Assembly (NCBI GenBank): GCA_022497155.1
Contig: MU385723.1
Coordinates: forward strand, 310,001-374,000
Direction: 5' to 3'
DNA from: Whalleya microplaca
Lineage: Eukaryota > Ascomycota > Sordariomycetes > Xylariales > Xylariaceae
DNA: 64,000 nucleotides
In this document: positions 28,045 to 37,734 of the stretch, in pieces
Layout: the number at the start of each line of letters is the position of its first letter
Position numbering within the stretch: position 1 is the first letter of the stretch
Made by a program: the position numbers and the translations under genes
Notes under the pieces: generated by a model
What the model saw: the letters and a program-made list of their open reading frames with translations, nothing else
Databases searched by the model: none
What the model was told of the DNA's origin: nothing

Positions 28045-30208
28045 GCTGGCGGCGGCAGGTTGGCCGAGTCGAACGAGGTCGGACCTCTTTCGCAAGTCTC
28101 ACGTCCTGTTCTCAGCCACCTCTGCGATCCGTCTAAATGAGGGGCTCGTCCGGTTCGAGGGAGAGAGGAACGAGGGGCGGAGAGGAAGAAGAAGAAGAGA
28201 AGGAGGAGGAAAGGAAAATGAGGATATAATTGATGTTTCTTTTTAATAAGAGAATCTGATTGTAGACGCTTTTTGGGTCTCGTGCAAGTTGATGGTCACA
28301 AAGTTTACTAGGCTAGCGAAGTGGGAGGTTTATTATTGAGGCAGTGGTGGGTAGCGAGGCAAGCAAATGGTCCGGTCTCAGTTCCTCTGCTCAATGCTCA
28401 TAGCGGCATCAGTATCAGTAATGGTATGTATGTACATATGTATGTACATATGTACATACTGCGCACGTACATTGAATGCGCCATTGCGCCTGGACTCTTC
28501 CCCCCCCAAATAGTGCTGTAATGGTGGCATTTCAGTCGATTGAGGCTGTGCACGCGCTAATGCTCTAGTGACCTGCCTGCATTCAGTCCTTTGGGTGTGC
28601 GTAAGTACCCCCATAACTAATGCGCCGATAAGGTACTTACGTTCCCTCTTACAAATCCGACTTATCCGCACTGCTCCTTACATATGTACAGCATAATATC
28701 CATACCAAACCTCGTGCACCGCCCACAAGTACCTACCTAGGTCAGCTAGATAGATTAGGCATATATCTCTTCTGTCCTATCCGTATAGGTAATTTCATAA
28801 GCTCTTGGTTTCGTATCCCTTCGCTAGATGGACATACAACGGAAACTATCAACCATCAACAGTGCCGCATCTAGTGTGACAGTAGGGAAATCCACTGGCT
28901 GCTGGCCTCGACTACAGTCAGTCTACATGTATGTACAGTATCAGATCCCAGCCATCCGCGTATAATCGTCCAGTATGTTTTCCCGAGGCTTGATCCATAC
29001 TTACACGCAAGACACGTACTGGCCATTGCCAGCTTGGGTAATGTGACGCGTAGACGGGAGAGGCTGAAGCTGTTCGTCCAGCGGCCTCCTACCCCATACC
29101 AGTTCGATGAACTGCTGACCCCTGATCCTCTCTCCACCATAGCACGAGGGGAGGAGGCAAGCCACTCATTGTCTCTCGCTTATAATGACTTTGTGTTTTC
29201 ATAAGCCGGTTGGTCCCGTTTCACTGTCTTATCTATCAAGTCAGTTTCAAACGAAACAACAAGTAGAGATCTATCTCCATCTACCTAACAAGACCAAGTC
29301 TCTTATACTATATCGCTCTTTCAGTATGTTCTTGGTAGTGTATACATACTCAAGTACTAGAGTTCATATATCCTCTAGCTCCAACTTTATGGGAGAGACA
29401 TATTTATTAAGTTTAGGTAAGCAGCTCTAAATCCAGCCCGCTATGACCTGTTACATATTGGATGTATAAGACATACCTAGATAGGTACCTAGGTATTTAC
29501 CTTGCTTATATCAAACACAAGCTCTGAAGATCAAGCATCAAGTTCAACAGTCACGAATATGGCAAGGCTGTGTGTGACCTTCGGTGTCAATCGTTAATTC
29601 GGTTCATCATGACTAGCTATTAACCCGTAAGGTGCACGGCGCAGACATCTAAATATCTCGATTGCCTTATTGGCTCCTCCGCCTGTCAGGAATATGTAGA
29701 AGATCACCAAATAGCTTCAAGATCGCCGTCCTTTTTTTAATGCAGAAATATCAACTATATCTGCTGGAATACCGCGATGATGGACGGCAGCAGTGTTCGC
29801 CAGTCCCCCGATCGTCCCAATCACGTGCAACGATTTCCTCATATTGCAGTAGGCCTAATAAGCCATAGACCATTTAACTGTTTCCCCTGCGCCAAAGCCC
29901 TTTTGCTACGCCTGTGAGGTTTGCCTTCAAAGATACTGTAGAAGTGAGCAGTGGAATACCCAGTCGGCACCATCACCCAGATCTGTAAATTCCGTGACGT
30001 GATGGTGTCCCGTATAATGTTTACATGCCCAGTCAATTCATGAACGCCTCGTTCTGCCAGCTGCTGTTGCCCGCAGGATGTAAAAGCCGCCTGCCACAAT
30101 TGTTCAGGCCATCAAGCACGTGTGCCCTCTACAGCGATTCCGGTGTCTCCCATCAAGACCATGGTGAGACTAGGCGGTTTAGAATGTCGCGTAGATTGTT
30201 TTTTCTTT
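28045..30208. other. Gene-free stretch; RSP5 promoter side and downstream of the poly(A)-binding gene
   Basis: The 300 bp next to 28044 should hold the RSP5 leader and promoter; on the plus strand this is G/A-rich (28150-28240). A palindromic ATGTACAT-type repeat lies at 28424-28459. No gene is seen in the rest. Confidence 0.5.
28424..28459. repeat. Palindromic TATGTACATA repeats
   Basis: Alternating TATGTATGTACATA and CATATGTACATA units, each self-complementary around GTAC, about 380 bp upstream of the RSP5 start. They could extrude as hairpins; no known binding site is claimed. Confidence 0.7.
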
Positions 30209-30961
30209 TTAGTAAGGATTGAACCCTCCACTTCGAGCTCTTCCGCGATAGCCACCACGATATCCGCCTCGCGGTATGTAACCACCTCTTCCGCCAGAGT
30301 AGCCTCGTCCAATACCTCCGCGTCCACGGCCGCCACGACCACGGCTCATGCCCGGAATGTTGGTTCGCTTCGGTGTGACCTTGATATTGCGACCCTTGAG
30401 GACACTATCGTTCAAGACCAGGGCCTGGGCCACAAGGCTGGGTTCGGTAAATTCGACGTAAGCGTACCTACATGGTTAGGTATTAAGCAAGTGTATCCTA
30501 GCAGAGGTTGTGGTTGACGAAACTTACCCTTTCGGCTGTCCAGTAAACTTGTCGAGTAGGATGGTGACACGGTTGATAGAACCGCAGCTCTGGAAGTGGG
30601 CTTGGATCTCCTCGGGCGAAACCGAGTAGTCCACATTGCCCACAAAGATGCTGCGACTGTCCACATCAGAGCGGTCTTCGGAAACCTCTTGGCCCCTCTC
30701 GTCTAGGGCAGCATGCATCTCGCGGAGTTTGGCCGCCTCTTGTTCCATCTCGGCAACCCGTCTCTTCATAGCGGAGATTTCTTCCTGTCCACGCAGATAT
30801 CGTTCGTTAGTCGATAAAATCATGTTGACTTCCTCTTGAGATCGAGGTCTCAGTTTGATTCTATAGTATCGAATAGGGTAGCACACCTCGTCATTGGGAT
30901 CCTCGGCGACGATAGGATCCTCTCCAGCGACATTGCGCTCGTCATGATTAGTGTCAGACAT
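30209..30961 (-). CDS. PAB2: Nuclear polyadenylate-binding protein (Pab2/PABPN1 type, single RRM)
   Basis: Binds poly(A) in the nucleus; the family acts in polyadenylation, exosome-dependent RNA decay and snoRNA maturation. Exons (complement): 30961-30887, 30784-30528, 30467-30209; 196 residues. Layout: acidic N-terminus; coiled coil at about 25-55 ([20 protein letters not shown]), the family's oligomerisation helix; one RRM at about 68-145 with RNP2 [10 protein letters not shown] and RNP1 GYAYVEFT; a C-terminal RGG-type tail rich in GRGG and YRGG, a likely arginine-methylation region. The first intron (102 nt) has no stop and is in frame, so it could be read through; I remove it because DPNDE then joins EEISAMKRR as expected for the family, and because it has GTGTGC, CTAACG and ACAG signals. 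The RNP1 Gly codon is split by the second intron. Confidence 0.9.
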
Positions 30962-33900
30962 GTTGGCTTGGTAATCGCTTTCCTGTTCAAGCCACGCCGG
31001 TTAGTGAGATCTCTTTCGCTGCGCGGTCATCACCGCCCCGGCAATCAATGCGACAGGGCAGCGGTAGGAGAGGAATACTGACCCCTCCTCGCTGCGATGG
31101 TGGCAGACAATACTCTAGCCGCGGAGGAAATTAAAAGAACTAGGCAAAAATAGAAATAGGATGGAATTCAAAAATGCAGAAGGCGTGAGGATCAGGAGCG
31201 CGATAGCAGCGGCATGCTATCAACAGGAAGAGGGCGCGTGGTGACCTGACTTACTGAAAATATTATGGATCACGTCAAGCGCTTCCGTTCCAAAGCTCCA
31301 AGCTTTGGGCTGTACCACGCTGCCGTATGTATTGATTATGTAAAATTTCGTCTCTAGTACTGTCGGGTCCAACGTCCCCGGGCAAAGAGATTTTCCGTCG
31401 ATAGTACCGTGCTCTTTATTTGAGGTACCTAGGTAGGTACGTGATTGGTATTTCTCCAGTCTGAGTTCATCAAGATTTGGTATTGAAGGTACCTAAATAT
31501 ACCTCATAAAGGCGAGCTACTGCGCTATGTGAGATATGATTGGATAGATTATAGCCCAAAGTGGGGTTGGCTTAGCGTAGTAAATGGAGCAAGATCGTTT
31601 GAGATCCGAGCGTTATATATATCATAGGTATTTATCTGTGTCTGTATGGTACAGTCGACAGTGCCAGTGTAGGGTGGAATGGTGGTTGGTATTTCTAGGA
31701 ATGGTATTTATCTGGTCTGCGTAATATCCGATGGCAAGGGAAAGGTTTGCATATGATTGTAGATGAGAGTCAGGTATGATTGTGAGATACGACAGTTCTT
31801 TGCAGGTACTTCCTTCTGTGGGCAGTACCCGTATGTACCTACCTAATGTAAGGTACTAGATGTTCGCAAGGAAGTCAGATAGTCCGTGACTGCAAGGTGG
31901 ATCTTCGCACAGTGTTCAAAAGGGTTGCTGTTCTAGAATTTGGATGTGTTAACTCATGTTGGCTTGTGGCTTGGGTAGAATTATTGAACGGATGTGGCTT
32001 GTCAGGTCATTAGAATAAAGCAACGTCAAATTAAGATACTATTTGATATGGCAAGTCACCGATGAATTCACGGATCTAATACTTGGTTACGTTGTTTTTG
32101 ATTTGAATTTACTTCCATTCCAAGTGTCCTACAAGTGGTGATGTAGGCTACTTTACATATCTCATCGGCCTTGTGACCAATATCTAGCGGTGTCTCATGG
32201 CCTTCTCCTGCGAAAGATGGCCATGTGATTGTCAAACTTAAGTGGAATCAATGCTATCTCCTACTATAGAGTTGCTTGTAATGCTGTGTAAGGCAGGATA
32301 CGCTAGAGGTATACCTATACAAATGCAAGCACTATCCAAAAACCCCTTGGTCGACCATATAGAGGCGTCAGTCTCGGCCTAGGTAATCAACCAGTGAATC
32401 TACTCAAGATGACACCCAATGAGCTATCCAGTCTTTTTAGAGATCTATCTCTACGATAGACCTCATAAGATTATCCTCTTGAGCCACCTAAACATACCAT
32501 CCTAAACTTCTACCCTAGCGCTTGCATGTTGCAGAGAGTCTAACTAGACTTGAAGCACAATAGGATTAGATGCAGGTAGCTTCCGCTCCTCCAACAATTT
32601 GCATCGGTATGATAGCTTCCTGTTCCATCCTAGTCCTTAGTAGCGTCGCAAAGGACAGACTGACCTGTCACGATTCTTCCTTCTATCAGGTACCCAGTAA
32701 CGCCAAATGATTGTATGCACAAGCCCGAATTCACATACTCGACTACACAATGTAGTTCGAGGACTCAGTAATGGACACGCCTCAATGTCTGTGCCTGGAA
32801 AATGTGTGTATCATCGTTTTGAGGTATCATATCTAGTTGTTGAATCAGATAGAGCACTTAGCTACGTAAACAAGCGCTACTTACCAAGACGTGATGTCGT
32901 ATACCGATATGACCACGGCGATCATCAGGTGCCTACTAATGAATGATTATCGATATGCCCAAGTTGATTTGCTCTTAAGACAAATACCTTTACTTAGGCT
33001 AGCACCGCTACGGGCCAACGCCGTCACATCCCAGTCTCCTCTCACCAATGCCTGAACAGCGCATGTGAACACATGTAGGTGATGGTTGATACTACTGAAA
33101 TACTAGAAAAGGTACAGTAGATATCGACACATGCACCGTGATGCTGGTGCTTAGCTGAGGTCTTCTGCTAAGCAACTTCCCATATTTGGATGAATGACAT
33201 CCTTTGGGAGTGTGAATGGCGATGAAGAATTTCCTTAAATAAATAAGCGTAAACTGTACCGACATCTCATTATGCAGAAGGCCCATAGTAGACATGTCTT
33301 AGGAATGGGCCTTAATGTAGAGAGGCTTGGAATAGCATCCGCCCCTTATTCTAGTGGCGTGACTCCTAGTATGAGCTTTAGGTCGGTTATATGATATAAG
33401 ATTCTAATTCATAGCAACATCACCAAGACATGGTGGGGGCTTCTTCAATAACAGCTCACTGGCTATACCTCTTGAGTCTGCAGGCTGCGAGCTGTAGCGA
33501 CATTAGTAGCACGACCAACCACATTGTAAATCTCTTTCTCAATCAATTATATACTGCGTTGGGTTACACATATCCAACTAAACTCAACTACTGGGCACCC
33601 GATACACGAGCACCTGCAAGGCCTGAAGTTATAGACATTTTTCTTTCCCTTTACCTCCCATTTTAAGTTCCGTCCTCAACTTGACTTGAATTGGTGATAC
33701 TCACAACTTGGTTTAATTAGTCACCCACCAGAATGACTTGAAGTTACCCCCTGAACCCCTTGAACCCCTAAAGCCTTACTAGGAAATGACAATACAGCAG
33801 AGGAGGCTCACGGATGTTACAATGGTCAAATATTTAGGAGTGTTGGGAGTATAGGCCCTGAGGTGGCTGATAATTCACTGCCGAAAAACGCTAGGTCCAT

Positions 33901-34201
33901 CCGCCGGTATCTTCATCTTCACCCTCACCATAGCACTCCTTATCTCAAGTCCATCACAACTCAAAAACCTGACTAGAGGAACCAAAGACCGATTTTGTTT
34001 CCCATTATTTTACCTATATGAAAGCTCCATCAAGATTATAGCCAGGTTGAGCAACTAGAAGGCTAGCAACCTCATTGGGGACAAGAGGAGACCCTTCGCC
34101 AAAGTACATCCCAAGAATGAGGCAGCATTGAGTGTATAGGAAATAGACTAGGCAGGAAGCTGTACGAAAGCAGGCTGAAAATCCAAAATGCTCATTCCTT
34201 T
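30962..34201. other. Gene-free AT-rich stretch
   Basis: 3.2 kb with no recognisable gene. The first 300 bp include the PAB2 leader and promoter. TAGGTA/TACCTA words are common (for example 31425-31440 and 31836-31856). Short open frames at 32707-32946 and 33430-33666 have no motif. Confidence 0.5.
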
Positions 34202-35340
34202 TCATGGCTGGGTCTCGATAACTTCGATAACTTTATGGTCGACCCAAGCGGCAATAGTGCGCTCGGTGAGGGCATCCACGCGCTCCTTTATCTGCAGGCC
34301 GTACGGACAGGCAGGCCAGATTATGTTGGTCAGGTAAGAGCGCTTGTACTCGATCATGAGTTCCTCGTCGTCGCGGTCGAACTTCGGTCCCCCTAGGCGG
34401 TGCAGGACTTCCAGGTAGTGGTCAAGAACTTCCATCTCGTGGGCCCGACGGTCTTCGATAGTCAGCATGGAGGACATGAAGTAGACAAGGTCGTGAAAGC
34501 ATGAGGCAAAGTGGTAGGCCGACCAGTCCAGGAAGCGGGTGTGCCCCTCGGCCGTGAAGTAGACGTTGCCAAGGTGCGTGTCACCGTGTAGCAGCGTCCG
34601 AAACTTGGGGTTGCGCCGAGCGTAGTACTTGTCCTGCGCCTTCTTAACCCGCGTGCCATCCATAAGGTACTCCGGCAGTTTAGGTCGCCCGGGCTCTCGC
34701 ACGATGCTGTCCCACGGCTCGACAATGAACTTCATCGCCGGGTCATAATTATTCCAGATCCCTATTATCCTCATTATTCCTGTCATCTCTCAACTCTGAG
34801 CTCATAAAGCCGTTCAGGTTTCAACTTACAGGGGTAATCATCCTGGCTCTTACCCCAGAATTGGGCGTGTAGACCAGCTATCTGAGCAGCACCGTCCAGG
34901 ACCTTCTCTAGCGAATAGGAGGCGATCTCGGGCGGAAAGGTGCACCCTTCGTGAGTCAGATCTGACATGATGGCGATGCCCTGCTTGGTGGTTGTTCCAC
35001 CCCACCAACCTCTCGGATAGCCCATGTGCTTGATGGTCGGCGCAATCTTCGCGAAAAAGTCGGCCTCCCGCTGTGCTAGGCTTAGAGTCCATGGTTGAGA
35101 TTCAAGCATTGCAGGGTCGAACACGCCCTTTACGCAGATGTCCGTCGGCCTCGAGCTCGAATCGGCCACTTCGTCCGCATACGCGATAGAGAAGAACAGC
35201 TTGCTGCCTGTGCCGAATATGGTTCGAGTCAGCATGATCGAGTTGATCTCCTGTCCCAGTTTAGATCCTAACCATTGGGCTGTCACCTCCGCAGGGAGCG
35301 CCGGAAGGTCCTCCGTATGTGCTACAGCCTTGGATGCCAT
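34202..35340 (-). CDS. CHK/aminoglycoside-phosphotransferase-like kinase (EcKinase-type)
   Basis: Protein-kinase-like small-molecule kinase; substrate unknown. Exons (complement): 35340-34830 and 34761-34202; 356 residues. The start MASKAVAHTEDLP was chosen because the in-frame upstream ATG (35415) adds an unconserved hydrophobic stretch. Visible motifs: FGTGSKLFFSIAYAD (glycine-rich loop region), then LLHGDTHLGNVYF with catalytic Asp231 and Asn236 (Brenner motif), and RFLDWSAYHF with metal-binding Asp249. The C-terminal helical lobe carries IEDRRAHEMEVLDHYLEVL. Three AG sites end the intron region; the first two create a stop after the donor, and only the third keeps the frame open and restores DDYPW. 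Relatives are often called ecdysteroid-kinase-like or DUF1679 proteins; in fungi they are usually of unknown role. It sits in a gene-poor, accessory-looking stretch. Confidence 0.8.
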
Positions 35341-36093
35341 GCTGATGGTATTCTGGACGTAGAGAAGAGGGGTGGTTCTGAAATGCAACTGAGGTAGGCA
35401 AACCACCGGGTTCACTTAACGCTGGGCCAAATCAAACATATTCTCGCTATGTGAATTTCAAGGGCAGTCAACAAGACCCTTTGACCCGCGACGCATTGAA
35501 TTAGGGACGTAAGGTTGGGGAACCAGGGAAGTTTTATACCACTTTGTTCACAGACACATACCTGCCTGTCATAAGACTTGGTGCTATACTTGGCCCACAT
35601 CTGTAAGCGACTGATCTCATGATCTTGAACAATTTGTACATATGGCAATTCAAGCCACCAAGCTGTTAGGTTAGCATTACGTGCTAGTCAGCGTCGCAGC
35701 GCCGTAAAATCTGCTCTTTACACACTGATCACCCGGAAAGTAGAAGCTGCATATCGCTGCTGAGTAAGCATATGTTGGTGAGGATACAACACTGAAGCAC
35801 CTACTTATGCCGGGTCGAAGCCTGCCTTCAACAAGGGCCACATATACGGTAAAATCATTGTAGATAAACGATCAAGCTATGCCTTATGGAGATGTTATCA
35901 CGCTAGCACTTTTATCCTCTAGTCTTTAATGACACCATAGGCCTATTACACTTAGCAATATAGAACTGTTTGCACCATACCTTTTATTCCTTCCAAGCTA
36001 CGGCATTTCTAAGTGTTATTACGTAACTTACACAAGTTTAAGTAATGGGTGTCTTATATACCTGCTACATTACATTACATATCATATGAACAT
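35341..36093. other. Intergenic, AT-rich
   Basis: Should hold the promoter of the kinase-like gene on its left. No further gene recognised. Confidence 0.5.
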
Positions 36094-37070
36094 GATGAGC
36101 TGCAGCGTCGCTGTTCAGTCATAGCTCAGGCGGTTCAAGCTATCGTCAAAGCACTTCCATCATTACCAAACTATCAGTCTACCCCAGGAAACGATGATAC
36201 CTCAAGGCAGACTGGGATCGTGCAAGACATTCAATAGTTGAGCATTGAGGACTACATGACCCTCAACGACGTTCTCAAAGCCACGGTGATTGGGGAAGAG
36301 GACGACAATGAACTCCTCGAGCGCATGGTTACTCTAATGGCAAAGCTCCCTCCACGCTCTCGTGAAGGCAAGCAAGTCAGCTTGCCACTAATATTTTCAT
36401 CAATAGCCTTTAAGGATCGCTAGAACACCCACCTTCTCAGACTCCGAGTAAACATACTCGTTATCGTGAAGCAGATGGCTCACATCATAATCCTGAAGCA
36501 CCAATAGGCGGAGTTGCCAATACTTGCTACGCAAAAATTACGTCTGCCATAGTGCTCCAAAATCCAGACCTGCGAGATGCCGAGGTCATCTTTGACACTA
36601 TTATAACTAGAGGAGACGGTACCTCTTTAAGGAGAATCCTAATATCATTTCAAGCATGTTATTTTCCCTCGCTATAATCAGTACGTAGTGCGGTGGCCCC
36701 TTTTCTCTATTTGAGATCCTCTGGGAACTATCACTACCTCCATAAGCTATGTCTAGAGCTTGATTTCTTGAGGCATGACTTAAACCCTTTAAAATCATGG
36801 TCTACGAGAGTTACTAACTCTCAACTGCTCATAGTAATCCATGATATCTTCCAGACAGTAGGAAATTTTACATGTTGACTTCTCTTTGATTACTACCATT
36901 TCATGTCTACTAAAGAATCCATGAGATCAAGACACAGACTTGATTGCATCTTTCCTTGACCTATCAGCTCTATACTGTCGCAATAAAGAGAAACAGAAAG
37001 CCGTGCGGACTTTCAAAGATGGGCTATTCAAAACGGGTTGTTTCTCCTTGAAGAAGATGCTAAAGGTCAA
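36094..37070 (+). pseudogene. Broken Ppo-type fatty-acid oxygenase (linoleate diol synthase / psi-factor oxygenase family)
   Basis: Remnant of the N-terminal part of a fungal dioxygenase that oxidises linoleate to oxylipins. Four collinear segments: (A) 36094-36390, reading frame 1, with SIEDYMTLNDV and ERMVTLMAKLPPRSREGKQ, broken by TAG at 36235-36237; (B) 36420-36674, frame 3, with LEHPPSQTP, YREADGSHHNP, the haem-peroxidase-type start, and DLRDAEVIFD, ended by TAA at 36675; (C) about 36820-36860 with VIHDIFQT, where the family has an IIHDxFxT-like motif; (D) 36943-37070 with ASFLDLSALY and VRTFKDGLFKTGCF, the family's SSYLDLxPLYG and RTFKDG blocks. Order and spacing fit the family. A frameshift, stops and the absence of the catalytic Tyr region, haem ligands and the P450 half show it is dead and truncated. 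No RIP index was calculated. Confidence 0.8.
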
Positions 37071-37734
37071 TCTGACATTGGTTTATACATATATACAAGT
37101 CGAGGTTTTTTTGGTGATGTAAACCTGTGCTTCTTGAAATTGAACATATGTATTTCTCCTGAATAATCCACGACGGGACTTAAACAACACAATCTTGGAC
37201 GCTCAAGTATTCTTCCTTGAGTATCTCGGTAATTAATCGGCAACTCTACGAGGTTTGATGCCCATCCGCAGAGGATCAAGAATGTACAGCCAACGAATTA
37301 GAGTGATAGCACGGCGATTCATTCATATGTACGTCTCAAGTTTGATGTAGTGTTTTCTATTTGATCTTCAAATCGAAACGATCTCACCAAATAGTATCGA
37401 ATGTTACCATGATCGGGCCCGCCTGGCCATATTTACGTAGCAAGCAGATCATAGCTAACAACTAAGTATCTACCAGATAAATTTCCCCGCAATATCGCGG
37501 CTGTGCAATACCTTAATGCATCTATTGCATGCCAGCATCTGCAGTTCTCGTATATAAAGTACCCTCCTGGTAAACTTTACTGCTTGCTTGCTAGTGTAGG
37601 ATCTTAACAAGGGGATCGACGGAGCTGCTAGGCACCGATATAATGAGATTTATCACAATTCAAAAAGCCCTGTTGTTGTATGCTATGTGACTCTTCGCCA
37701 TGGCTCTCTTTTCCTGCGAGGGAAATCAGAGACG
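37071..37734. other. Promoter side of the GH31 gene
   Basis: Contains no recognisable continuation of the Ppo relic that I could trace with confidence. The right half should be the alpha-glucosidase promoter. Confidence 0.5.
37550..37558 (+). promoter_or_regulatory. TATA-like box upstream of the GH31 alpha-glucosidase
   Basis: TATATAAAG lies about 180 bp before the chosen ATG (37735). TATA boxes this clear are unusual for the housekeeping genes in this window and would suit an inducible carbohydrase gene; use is inferred. Confidence 0.5.
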
